Below, piece by piece: positions 22,851-33,779 of a stretch of DNA of 64,000 bases. The stretch's first letter is position 1. Each line of letters opens with the position of its first letter. The notes beneath the pieces are model-generated. The model was given only the letters and a program-made list of their open reading frames with translations. It was not told the DNA's origin and searched no databases. A program made the position numbers and the translations under genes. Source of the DNA: Blasia pusilla (taxonomy: Eukaryota > Marchantiophyta > Marchantiopsida > Blasiales); the NCBI GenBank assembly GCA_050084515.1, contig CM114275.1, forward strand, positions 4,526,001 through 4,590,000, in the 5' to 3' direction.

Positions 22851-24551
22851 ATTGGTTTTGTAGGTTGGGGATCGTATTCCCCATTTAGCGGTTCATGGGA
22901 GTGCTCACCGTAGTGTGAGCCGCTCATTTTTTATGTTTCCTTTGCCGATTTTTCGTGTGGAAGAGTGGCGCAAGGAAGGACAACCCAATTTTTAATAGGG
23001 ATTGAGTATGAGGGCGAATTTACCCATGGGAGTGCCCTTGGGAGCACCATGTAGCTTGTTGATTTGTGTTTTCATAGGTTTTACATTTTTGTTGGGAGAA
23101 ATCAGCGCGGAAGTGTTGCCAAATTTTGTATAGGAGAAAGAGACGTTGGGCTTTATAACAGTCCCTGTCAATTTTACTAGAATGTCAAATTCAAAATATA
23201 TTTTGACGTTATCGTAGATCATGAAGCTATGCACGCTGTGCAATAGACGGTATACAGTTTGGAATTGCGAGCAAAAAGTTATGGTCAATCTTGCAAAACT
23301 GCCATTGCTATGCAATTTTTAGGGTTAAATTGTTCAAACCCTAAACGGCGCGGCGGCTGTCGCCGTCATAGTCACCTTCAATTTTCAACCTCCACCATCA
23401 AAGGTCCACCATCCACTGTCGAACACCGCCGCCTAGCGCTGCTCAAAGCCGCGTTCACCCGTTGTCCACCCTTGGTTGCCATTGCCGCCATTATAGAGTG
23501 GAGGGTCTTCCACGACGATTGTTGATTCTCTGACTTGCATCGCCTTGACGTACTTTGTTATGGCCGCCATCATCATCGCAGTTTTGTCATCAATAAGTGA
23601 TAATAGGTGACCTTGAGTTATGGTGCTTGAGTTTTCATTTCATTCTGCTATGTTGTGATTGGTAGCCGATCGACGATGATCGAGTACCGTGCCGTGACGC
23701 CCATAGCCGCAACGCGCCACCAATTGCCACGCCGTGTCGCTCGTGGCTGCACCCCGCCATCTCAATCGCGGAGCGGCTCCTTCACCAAGGAGCAGAGCGT
23801 GTGAATTGCTGATTGAGGAGGGTATGTCACGGAGTGCCGCATCCCATTATCGATTGTCGTATCGTTTTGTAGCCGTTCTGTGCTGCCAATGCCGCACCAT
23901 ACCGCTGGATCCACACCGCATATTGAGGAGGTTTGAGCAGGATCAGTACAAGAGGAGTACAACTTGCTGATTGGAGGAGTTGTCTTCATGATCGAGTTGG
24001 GATCAAGGTTTGCAGTTGCCGAGGAGCGACATCGATATTATTTTCTGGTTACCCATTCTGGTCTCTTACCTTGCACGTGTGAGGAATTTCTGGGTATTGG
24101 GAAGTTATTTGGGATATTGGGTTTTGTGTTGATGCTGAGAGCATCGATGATGTATGGGTTTAGGGGACATAGAACTTTGTGGGATGTCTAGAGTTGAGGG
24201 TATGTCCTGTCGATGAGATGATAGGACGGTAGTCGATTGCCGCACCACGCCTCTTGTTGTCGCAAAACACACGTCTCAGTGAGAGAGTGTAGATTGAGTG
24301 CCGCATGTTAGATTGAGTGATTGAGTGATTAAGCATGAGGTTGAGAGTGATCACGAGAGAGGGGCATGAGGGTCATCACGGCGTCCTTTCGGGATTTTGA
24401 GAGGCGAGTTAGTGGACCTGAGAATAGCTTTGGAGGGTTTACCCAGAGTGGTGCAAGGTTTTGGGGGTCTCCACATGAGAGACCACCTCGATCTCCTTCT
24501 GTGTCATCTTGAGACGAGGGGGAGCATGTAGAGGAGTGTGCTAGTGATCCA
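22851..24551 (+). other. Leader region of copy B
   Basis: A long stretch before gag, partly GC-rich (CGCCGCC/CGCCAC words at 23340-23960). Frames up to 88 codons occur but none has a recognisable domain. No clear primer binding site was found. Confidence 0.4.
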
Positions 24552-25510
24552 GTGTACTTATTGAGTGGTCCCATCAGTTGGGCATACGAGATGGAGGACC
24601 GGTTTTCGGGTGTTGTAGGCACTATAGAGCTACACGACTTCATTGCGGAGCTCAGGAGTTGGTATAACTCACAGCGAGCTAGAAACTCTAGAGAGTTCAA
24701 CCCATTTACAACATGGAACGGTATGTTCCAGCATTTAGAGGGGTCATCCATGGACGATTACCATGAGTTCTCCCACAGATATGCCCAAGAGATTGCGGCA
24801 TGGTGACTCTACTATGACCCACATTATGTGTCATGGAGGAGCCGTTCTCAGATGAGGAGGAGGAATCAAGAGAGGCTACTTCCTCTTCCACCAATGATGT
24901 TTTAGGAGGGGTAACTCGCACTCGAGCAGTTGCACCGTCCAGTCGGGTTCGTCCCAGGTTCAACCCCGTGGTTGAGTTCTTCACTGAGTTGAGGGCGAGC
25001 TACGAGGAGGTACGGACGGAGGACTTGGGGAGGATCCACGACTTCCAGAGGCGCCCGGGTGAGAGTTTGTGTGAGGCTACACTCGCTTGCATGGGTTGAT
25101 CAACGTCACTCAAGGGGTGACAGAGGCTCAGGCTATCCATTCATGGTACGCGATGTTGGACCGGACCCTACGAACACGGGTGCGGGAGGGGGTACTTCTG
25201 ATGAACATCTCCCCTACGTTGAGAGATGTTTTTAGGACTCCCAAGAACATTGAGCGCAACATGGCGGAGGAGAGCATAGCCACCATGGGTTCTAGGCGAG
25301 AGTAGTCACAATTTCCTACACCACCAGTGCAACAACGTGGACTCCGAGTTAGGTTGATTGTGGCACCACGAGGTCAGGGAGGATACTGGGGGGCCGTGCC
25401 ACATAGACCTACGCCTTCATATACGGCTCAACAGCAGACGCCTATGATTACTTATTGGTCATGTGGTGAAGCCTATCATCAGCGCGATTGCACTCGTCAG
25501 GGTCATGGAC
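24552..25510 (+). pseudogene. Gag with zinc knuckle, copy B
   Basis: Successive plus-strand frames give VGTIELHDFIAELRSWY, REFNPFTTWNGMFQHLEG and SMDDYHEF (24552-24806). An acidic linker and FNPVVEFFTELRASYEEV with IHDFQRRPGESLCE follow (24833-25099), then INVTQGVTEAQAIHSWY, RTRVREGVLL and ISPTLRDVF (25087-25305), then YWSCGEAYHQRDC near 25455-25495. The last is a zinc knuckle whose first Cys reads Tyr. Shifts near 24810 and 25095 break the protein. The HDFQRRPGESL phrase is typical of plant-type retrotransposon gag. Confidence 0.85.
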
Positions 25511-25639
25511 GTGTGCTTGAGTATGGCGGAGGAGATGGTGCTGCACCAGGAGGTTATGAGTGTGACTATTATCAGAGATGGGTGGAGCAAGTACCACATA
25601 GTATATCACCCGACATGTGGTTTTGGTGAGAATTCGCTC

Positions 25640-26090
25640 AAGACATCCTACAAATGAGTCTGTGGTGCAAGCCAAGGCGATAGTTACTGATGTAGGGTCC
25701 TATGACGTCTTGGTTGGTGGAGCAGTGTTATACTCGATGGGGTTTTCCTTGGATTTCTAGGAGGAGTCAACGTCTTATAACCAGGTTGGCAATGAGGTGA
25801 TGGGCGCTTAGCTCATTACCCATTTGATTCACAGGTGCAATGATCAAGCGACGACCAAGAGAGATGGCGACCTTAGCAGCATTTAGCAGTACCATCACTT
25901 GGCCTAGTGATTTGATTGAGGGATATGTCAATGTAGAGGATACTCCCATTTGTGATATTTCTATGGAGAGGAGTGTCATGGTAGCCGCATCAGTCCGTAG
26001 AGGAGAGGTGCCGCTTTGGAGCTCGACTGAGGAGCTTCGACGCTAAGCCACTAAACATGTGCAGACCTCGTGGAGTGAGATTTTTGCACC
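25640..26090 (+). pseudogene. Protease-like region, copy B
   Basis: The frame near 25660-25760 reads NESVVQAKAIVTDVGSYDV, LVGGAVLYSMGFSLDF, a pattern similar to the end of retropepsins (D-x-G-x-Y-D-V-x-L-G). Downstream (25840-26046) is a conserved family-specific segment with YVNVEDTPICDISMERSV and RRGEVPLWSSTEE, matched by copy C. The active-site DTG/DSG triad was not found. Calling it a protease rests on position and this C-terminal similarity. Confidence 0.65.
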
Positions 26091-26193
26091 AGAGTGTGAT
26101 AGATCAGAGGAACCCCAAGAAGTCGAGAGTGCTATGATGACGCCCTTGGACACCACATCCATTGTGTGGCGCATCATTGAGGAGGGTATTTGA

Positions 26194-26982
26194 GTGGTGG
26201 ATCTCTTTGAAGGGATTAATACTAGGTTAGCTATTGTTTTGCAGGCAGGAGTAAAGGTGCAGTAGTACCTGTATGTGGAGATTGATGATGTTCCAAGGCG
26301 CGCTTCACTTTATCATGTGGCGCAGTTACGCCTCCGCTTTCTTGACTTGTTGTCTACGTCCGCCATCCAGGGTTACTAGAGTTCCCTACCGAGGGAAATT
26401 TCATTGCTGGGGGCGCAGGACTTGGAGCGGGTAGGGACCATAGACTTGGTCATTGCTGGTTGGCCGTGTCAGGGCCAATCGAGTGTTGGACGAGATAGTG
26501 GGTTAGCTGACACTCGGTCCAGGTATTTTTGGGACATGATGTGGATCTTGCGACATTTACAGGGTCATCAGCCTCATTCTCCAGCATACATTTTGGAGAA
26601 TGTGCCTATTTTGGATTATTTGAGGTCCCGCGTGGTTACGAGTGCACATCAAGTGCACGCATGGATCGGCCCAACAGTGTTGTTAGATGTGGCGAGTGTA
26701 GGTTCTAGAGCATACCGCCCACGTCTTTGGTGGACCAACTTGGTATCACACGAGGTGTTGCGGAGGGCATATGCGAGAGTGGAGCGCCCCTCTAATTTGT
26801 TGGTGGATTCTATATTGGATCCGGACCGTCGATCACAGGCAGTGAGGCACGATGATCAACCGCCGTAGACTGTGGTCAACAGGATTGGCATGCCACCAGC
26901 AGCCTTTCCCATATTGGTGAGTTTTCCCGCTTCCTATGCATTCAAGCAAGCCAAACCTGGCTTGGAATATCATTCAACCTAG
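26194..26982 (+). pseudogene. DNA (cytosine-5) methyltransferase inside a Gypsy element, copy B
   Basis: One frame is kept from 26194 to 26982 with nonsense codons at 26263, 26377 and 26866; a further TGA lies just before at 26191. Motif I is VVDLFEGINT (S-adenosylmethionine binding), followed by LQAG and a YVEID phrase. Motif IV is DLVIAGWPCQGQSS with the catalytic Cys of the PCQ box. Motif VI is ILENV. Motif VIII-like is SRAYRPRLWWTNL. The end has VNRIGMPPAAFPILVSFPAS, which may be the start of the target-recognition part. It would transfer a methyl group to cytosine C5. The 26404-26868 stretch (154 codons) is uninterrupted. The motif VIII region resembles the DRM/DNMT3 style (R-x-R-x-x-WTNL) more than the QRRxR form. 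The start codon and the junction with the protease are not resolved. A homologous segment at 62084-62715 confirms it as part of the element. Confidence 0.9.
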
Positions 26983-27129
26983 TACGTACGGCAAGATATT
27001 TCCAAGTACGCAATGTTGGCAACAACAAAGGTGAAGGGTTACTCGAGTCCTAGTTACAATTCATTGTGCATCTCTCTACGTGAGAAACATATGGGGAAGG
27101 TGAGGAAAAGGTGGATGGTACATTTGATA

Positions 27130-28440
27130 ATTTATGTTTGGGGATGACGATCATCATGGATTCTTAGAGCAATATGAGGAATGAGTCTTTAGTGATCATC
27201 ATGGTCTCGTGTCCATAAGATGAAGTCATGATTGAGTCGATAGACACAAACAGGGAATCCTAAATGGCTGAATGGTTGGCTAGTCACATAGAGAGGACTA
27301 TCATGCGCATGGGTCCAAAGAATGTGTTGCAACTTATGACAAAGAACACTAGCAATGAGCAAGCATAAGGGAAACTTATTGAAGCAAAGTTCACTCATAT
27401 TCTTTGGGGTGGATATGTATTACATTCTCTTGACCTAATATGCGAAGAATGGGGTAAGTGGCCTTTGGCGGATGGGATTTTTGCACAAGCTCGTTAGATG
27501 GTAGTATTTGTGAAGAAAAAAACTTGGTTGATTTCCAAATTCATGGAAACCAACCTAGTCAAGAGACGATTGTTTCTTCTTGCAAATATATGCTTTGCAA
27601 CAAATGTTATAATATTGGGACGTGTCTTAGAATTGAGGGATATGCTCCATGCCATGGTAACCATAAATTCTTTTAGGGGTATTTCAATGGCAGGGATGTG
27701 AGGCAAGGAGAGAGGGCATGAGAGATTGAGACTATTGTGGCCAATCATGATTTTTGGATAGTAGGTGAAGAATTTTTTGTTGCCGCTTTGCCAACTATTA
27801 CTTTGTTGAGAGAGTGTGATGGTCATAAACCAATGATGAGGCATATTTATTGTTGTATATTTGAGATAAGGGAAGATAACCATTCTTTTCTTGTAACTCC
27901 ATGACCTAGTGTGGATGGAAGGCAACGCGGTTTTTTTTGTGACAATGTCGAGAGCTATGGAAATGATTGATGTTATTTTGAGGTGATGGGATGTTATCCA
28001 CAATAAATTACATGCAATATGCTACATTCTTGCCCCTTATAATCTTCTTGATAGTATTCAAGACGTCATTTCAAATGTTAAGTGCATGATAGATTTTAAA
28101 ACATATCTCAAAGTCTATGCAAAGGGGATGCATCGCCTCTAAGTCACCAAGGCTAATTCTTATGTAGGTACTTATTTGCGAGAGTAAGGAAATATTATAA
28201 ACCATCAAAAACTATTTGTGGATGAGTTTGGTTGGCAAGTCTTCAATTGGATTGGTGGAGCATGCACAGTCAAGGTATCCCAAAACATTGTGCTTTTTGG
28301 CTAAGTCCATATTAGCAAAAGTGGTCTCTTCCATTTTGCGGAGAGAAATTGGAGTAGTTATAGTTTTATCCACAATAAGGATAGAAATAAATTGACCAAC
28401 TAGTTGTTGGATTCTCAACATCCTGTTCTCTGAACACCAT
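27130..28440 (+). pseudogene. hAT-family transposase relic (DUF659-type, with C-terminal dimerisation region)
   Basis: Plus-strand frames read EWLASHIERTIMRMGPKNVL, QLMTKNTSNEQA, GKLIEAKFTHILWGGYVLHS and LDLICEEWGKWPL (27263-27490), the DUF659 catalytic core pattern. KKTWLISKFME and LELRDMLHAMV follow, then EIETIVANHDFWIVGEEFF and GCYPQ-like pieces. VIHNKLHAICYILAPYNLL lies near 27990-28045. The dimerisation region reads AERNWSSYSFIHNKDRNKL (28338-28397). Stops and shifts occur throughout and the N-terminal BED finger is not seen. It abuts the truncated methyltransferase of copy B. Confidence 0.85.
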
Positions 28441-28970
28441 TAATCTCATCGGCCCCCTTGTGTGAGGAGAAGCCTAGATTGATAGTTCTGACTTAGATGT
28501 TGAAGGAGTCATAGTAAAATGACGTAGGTGGTTTATGGAGTAGCGTTACTAGGATTATCTAACCCTATATTGCATCCCGGTGCGGGGCATCGTGATGCAT
28601 CGTGAGGGTCCAGGTCCGCAGCCCTTGGTATGCCAAGACGACCTGGGGATCTGGGAATTTTTTTTCTACTGATAAAAATGAAGAAAAATAGGTAAAAAAC
28701 CCTAGTTTCCCGAGTAGTGAGATAGTCGAGAGCCGCAGCGGTAGCGCATTCTTGTATGTTGAGTTATCTCCATGTTCAGTTTCCATCGAAGCTCTTCTGT
28801 GAGTGCACGGACGGACTAGGCCACTTTGTATCTCCAAGTTTTAAAAAATATTTAAGTGATTTCGTCACTTTCTGTTTTCTCACACTAGCATGCAAAGAAT
28901 TTTTTCTATATCTACAAAAACTCAAGGTTTGGAGACAAGAATGTTTCACAAAAGTCAAGATAAGCACTAT
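28441..28970. other. No gene recognised
   Basis: Short stretch between the hAT relic and a solo LTR. Frames up to 107 codons on either strand carry no motif. Confidence 0.4.
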
Positions 28971-29900
28971 TGTCATGCGCCGATTCTCCTTGAACGTTAA
29001 TCTTTGTTGTTGCGGAAGCGTGCGTTCAGTAGGACACGCTCTCAACGCTGATCTGCATCCGAACACGCACTCAAGTTAGTCAGGTTTGGATCAAGAAGAG
29101 GTTCTAACTTGCCGAGTTCTCGACTTGGTCTCTCATCAAGCTCAACCTTCATGGTTTCGCGGTTTATAAGACAAGCAAGTCTTTGAAGACTTGGGACAGA
29201 CTTTCTGGTCGGTTCAAGAACCTCAAACGACGTTTGAATGCCCGGCGGTTCCAAGTATCCAATGGACATCCAATGAGTCACAAAATGAACGCGGGTTGGA
29301 ATCCAATGTCCAGTCCTTGATCCCAGGTTTGGGTTTGAGTCAACAAAAATGAATCGTTTGGTGCTCAAAGTGGGGTTGTTCAAAGAATCAAGTTGGAGAG
29401 ACTCCCCCTTAGTACTTTTGGGGATACCCTCCCCTAACTTTAGGGGAAAGACACTCGCCCTCGATTGGTGATTACTTCACGCTTTTTTTTTTCCTAATAT
29501 CTGAGTTTGAGTTTTTGAGATCTTTGGTGCGTTGGAAGCATCTCAAGATAAGATTTCCAACACCACCTTACTTTTCCCAAACTAATATTTATAGTGCAAA
29601 ACACATTCAAAATCCTCAAACGATAGTCGTGTTCTAAAACTGGTTCTCACCTATTTGGCAACCAACCTTCCTAGACTCAACTCATCTCAAGTCTTGGTCC
29701 ATGTTTGGTCCAGGTTTCCTGGTTGCGACCACCAATGCATGAAATGCAGAACTTTGTTCTGCGTTTTTTCTCTTGGACTTTTCCAAGAGACCTTTCCAAA
29801 AGCCTCTCCAAAGAGCGATCATCCTAGCGTGAGTCCACTAGAGTTCTGATTTTCCACTTGGCGCCTATTTGGTGTTCGTTTGGTTATGAGGATCGCAAAA
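28971..29900 (+). repeat. Solo LTR of the first Gypsy family (plus orientation of LTR 1)
   Basis: Starts TGTCATGCGCC, then CTCCTTGAACGTTAATCTTT, as LTR 1 does, and ends GAGGATCGCAAAA, which aligns with GAGGGTCGCGACA. Internal blocks such as CTCATCAAGCTCAACCTTC and the CCTAGACTCAACTC region match. Flanks show CTAT on both sides (28967-28970 and 29901-29904), a likely remnant of a 4-5 bp target duplication. No internal region is attached. It has the same orientation as the sequence as printed for 4664-5657. Confidence 0.85.
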
Positions 29901-29904
29901 CTAT

Positions 29905-30408
29905 TGTTCCAACAATACTTCTCCGAAAATGATGAACAAGAACAATCTATAAGGGTTGTAGAACATGGTGTGAGCCTAACTTACATGGAAGAAATCATGA
30001 TGGTAATCATGAAGATAACCTCGACTTGCAAGGTGAAATTTACATGTTAGACAAACCAAGCGGAACATCCCATTGTGGTTATCCAACAATACCATACCTT
30101 GTTTCATTATGACTCTTTCTATAATAGATCTACTTGGGATATTTTCCAATTGTACCCTATCATGAAGCTATGGGAATGTCATTAGTATACGTTCCAAGGT
30201 TAGGTACAACACCTCCTCACGAACAACCATTGTTCAAGAGGAAATAACCTCTTTATGCTCATAAAATGTGGCCGCCAATTGGAATGCCTTGGCCAGTCCA
30301 ACTTCCATGGCCATCAAATCCATGGTAGAATGTGATGAAGCTTGACATACAAAATTGATCCTAAAAACTTTGACTTATAGGGGTTTGTGTGTCAGTCCTG
30401 AAGGAAGA
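29905..30408 (+). other. Unassigned sequence with gag-like Pro/Trp-rich reading
   Basis: One plus-strand frame near 30040-30330 reads MLDKPSGTSHCGYPTIPYL and KMWPPIGMPWPVQLPWPSNP, with stops between. It looks like old coding sequence, perhaps of a transposon, but no family is recognised. Confidence 0.3.
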
Positions 30409-31200
30409 GATGAAGATGACTATGTAATGTAAAATTGGATTTAAGAGCACGAGGAAGAGCAACAACAGGGGACTAAAATCCAAGTGAATATTTTTGGGCT
30501 TTTGGTCCCAACTCCTTTTTCTTTGAAACTTTGCAGCAATTTTGGATACACCTAAAGGACCAAGTGCCCTCAATTTCAAGTCAAGATGAAATTGTGGAAC
30601 AAGACGGTTTTAAAATGTAAAGAGCAAATTTTGCTAGAAGATTTAATCACAAGGATCCAAAAGGCCCTCAAGAGATGAAGATGACTATATAATGGAAAAT
30701 TGGATTTAAGAGCACAAGGAAGAGCAACAACGGGGGACTAAAATCCAAGCGAATATTTGTGGGCTTTTGGCCCCAACTCCTTTTTCTTTGAAACTTTGCA
30801 GCAATTTTGGATACACCTAAAGGACCAAGTGTCCTCAATTTCAAGTCAAGATGAAATTGTGGAACAAGATGGAAAATGTAAAGAGCAAATTTTGCTAGAA
30901 GATTTAATCGCGAGGATCCAAAAACCATTTAATATTTTTGGGCTTTTGGCCAAAATTCCTTTTTCCTTGAAACTTTGCAAGAAGACTATATACACCTAAA
31001 GGATCGAGTGTTCCAAATTTGAGGTCAAGATGAAATCCTTGGACAAGATGGAAAACATAAAGACCTTTTTCTGGTAGAAGGTTTAATTGCGATGATTCAA
31101 AAACCAATTCCGAACTTTTGGGTATTTGGTTAGAACTTCATTGTGCAACAGAAAATTCCAAGTCGGTAAGTTACACTTGGATGATCAAGTGGCCCAAATT
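30409..31200. repeat. Direct repeat array (four partial units)
   Basis: A segment starting GATGAAGATGACTATRTAATG at 30409 recurs at 30673, a period of 264 bp. Each unit contains GGGCTTTTGG, CTTTGAAACTTTGCA, ACACCTAAAGGA and AATTTTGCTAGAAG. Third and fourth truncated units start near 30930 and 31105. Units diverge towards the 3' end. No coding potential. Confidence 0.88.
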
Positions 31201-32568
31201 TTACGTAAAGATCACATAGTTATATATGATAAATAATGAATACACTTATTTATTTACTTCATAATTTGGGAAGAAATAATAAAAGAAAATACTAGAGTAT
31301 TTCCAAACAAGAAATATTCTTCAACTTTTGAAAAAATGAATTCTATTTTAATATTAAAGAAATTTTTTAGAGGGAAATTTTGTTCAAAAATATATAAATA
31401 TTAAAAAAATAATCTAAATGTCCCGCAGGTAATTAACTCTTACCCAATTTTTATGATCTCTTTTGCATTTTTTCTTAAAATTTTGAAAATCCTTTATTTA
31501 TCTAGAATTTAAAATATTCCATTTTATTTTTAGAACATTTTAAAGGTCCTTTTGTCGTTGGAGGAGCATACCTAATTTCTTACTAGTTTTTATTTTATTA
31601 TAACCTTTAAGTTAAAAGTTCATAATAAATTTTCTATCTTCCATGTCTAAAATCTTGATGAATTTTTTTTTCCAAATTTTCTTTAGTTGGAAATCATATT
31701 ATGAATCATCTTATTCAATATTCATTTATTAGGTCTCCTTGTATTATCTCATAATATCAAAAAAAAAATTTAATATTAAAAACTAATTTCAACCATGTAT
31801 ATACTATGTAATCTCCCAAATTAATTCTTATGTTTCATAATATTTTAATTATTAAAATATTCCTCTTGTTCTACTTCTCAATTTAGTATAGGCCCAAAGG
31901 ATAAATTTTAGAATAGGTTTTCTAGAAAATAATTAAATAAATAAATAAACCATATATCCTTATAAATTAACAGTTAGAAATAATATAAATTATGAAAAAA
32001 TATTAAAAAAATCTACTAGATATAGTTACAATTTTTTAAATAAAAAAACCGTTCTCTCATTGTAGTTTCCACCTTATCCAATGATAACCCTAGAGAAAAT
32101 TTAGAAATGTTTCATGAACTCACTTCATGAAACATTTCTAAATTTCACATTCGTTAATTTCATAAGTGGTTCTCATTCATCGACCTTCTAAGTTAGCTAA
32201 TGCCAATAATAGTAAGAATCAATGAAATTCTAGTTTCAAATTTCAAATCTCAATTTTAAAATTGAAAAAATTGAAACTATTTTGAAAGTAATTGAACTCT
32301 TAATCTTCCAACTCCATACTATCTTCTAACTCAAAATCTCCATCCATAGAACTTCACCTAGACACACATATTTAAGTTTACCGAAGGGGTGTGGTGTTTG
32401 TCCATAATATTGTACAAATAAGCCACTATTAACAAAAAACTATACAATTTTTACAAAAATGGGTAATACCTAACATCGTGTGGATTGAGAGGAACCTCAT
32501 ACGTATCTACATTACAAAGATATGCACAAAAATTCATCCTATCTAATTAGATTCATCATCAGATATAC
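31201..32568. other. Very AT-rich region without gene
   Basis: A/T runs dominate and no frame of note is present. It contains the perfect hairpin at 32097-32145. Confidence 0.6.
32097..32145. repeat. Perfect 22-bp inverted repeat with 5-nt loop
   Basis: The arm 32097-32118 (AAATTTAGAAATG then TTTCATGAA) is the exact reverse complement of 32124-32145. The loop is CTCAC. No mismatch over 22 bp, in an otherwise decayed region. Confidence 0.96.
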
Positions 32569-33531
32569 CCTCACGATCCTTATAACCAAACGAACGCCAA
32601 GCGGAATATGAGAACTTTAGTGGACTCACCCTAGGATGATTGCGCTTTGGAGAGGTCTTTTGGAAGAGTCGCAACAGATGCAACACATGAGTAGGGTTTG
32701 CAAATTTCATGCATTTATGGGCGCGACCAGGAATCTTGGACCAAATGTGAACCAATTCTTGAGAGGAGTTGAGTCTAGGAAGGTTGGTTGCCAAAGAAGT
32801 GAGAACCGGATTTGGAACGCGACTAGCGTTGGGGATTTTGACTATGTTTTGGACAATACCATTTAGTCCCAAGATGCATTTCAGACAAGTAAGATGGCGT
32901 TGGAAACCTTTGCAAAGTCAATTCCAACGCACCAAAGATCTTAGCAAACGCTCAAGCAGAGGCTGAAAAACTTCCCGAAATGGATTGTCTTTTCCCCAAA
33001 GTTAGGGGGAGGGCAGAGATCACCAGAAGTACTAGTAAGGGGAAGTGTTTCCAAGAATGCTTGGGGACCCAAACCCCACTTTAGGGCGCTATAGGGTGGT
33101 TCTAGGGAATGGAACGGGAGTTTGGTGTTAGGACTCGGAATCCAAACCTGGTTCAAGAGAGTGGATTTCGAATGCCACGCTTGGATTCCAACCCGTGACT
33201 CATTTTAGTGAGTCTTGGTTAGGGACTCATTCGAGGTCGATTGGAGAGTAGGGATAGCTAGGCGTGCAAAAGAAAATTGAGATGCCTAGACTAACTAGAA
33301 AGTCTGTCCTAAGTCTTGAGGGACTGACGGGTGTTGTAAAGCGAGAAACTAGAAAGATTGAGCTTGATGAGAGGCCGAGTCAAGAGCTTGGTGAGTTGGA
33401 GGGTTGATTCATCTAGACTCGACTAATGTGAGTGCGTGTTTGGGTGCAAATAAACAGTGAGAGCGTGTCCTACTAAACGCACGCTTCCGTAACACTCAAG
33501 ATTGATGTTCAAGGAGAGTAGTCGCATGACA
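32569..33531 (-). repeat. Solo LTR of the first Gypsy family with intact target duplication
   Basis: Inverted relative to 28971-29900. On the minus strand it starts TGTCATGCGAC, then CTCTCCTTGAACATCAATCT at 33531, and ends near 32569. It is flanked by a perfect 5-bp duplication TATAC (32564-32568 and 33532-33536), the Gypsy size. This shows a complete insertion later reduced to one LTR. Confidence 0.92.
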
Positions 33532-33779
33532 TATACGTAACACCGGTTGAGACGTCTCGCCAACTCTTCCCTTAGCTCTAGTCATGCCCCTCCCCCCTCC
33601 ATGAGGAACATTCCTCTCCAACTCAACATTAACTTTACCATCATTTGTGTCTTGTGTTGGTTGTGTTGGAAACATCTCCCAATCTCTCTCAAAGAATCCA
33701 ATGAGTTCCTGTTACAAGGGTATCGGTATTCGAGTCTCCTCATGATAAGATTATCCATCGATAGATTTTAAAGCTCGTT

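Larger units (their letters stand above)
22276..26990 (+). mobile_element. Methyltransferase-Gypsy family, copy B (LTR, gag, protease, methyltransferase)
   Basis: Starts with TGTCACGTCTTTTAGGA. Contains gag (24552-25510), a protease-like region (25640-26080) and a cytosine methyltransferase (26194-26982) on the same strand and in that order. The sequence then changes to a hAT transposase relic, so polymerase, integrase and the 3' LTR are missing. The domain order and sequence match copy C on the other strand, which shows the methyltransferase belongs to the element. Confidence 0.82.

Noticed and set aside
26404-26868. Methyltransferase as an active host gene
   Set aside because: It lies after retrotransposon gag and protease, has upstream and downstream nonsense codons in frame, and recurs in copy C, so it is an element gene and not a host gene.
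27494-28003. 169-codon minus-strand ORF
   Set aside because: It lies antisense to the hAT transposase relic, whose plus-strand frames show known motifs. The minus reading has no domain.
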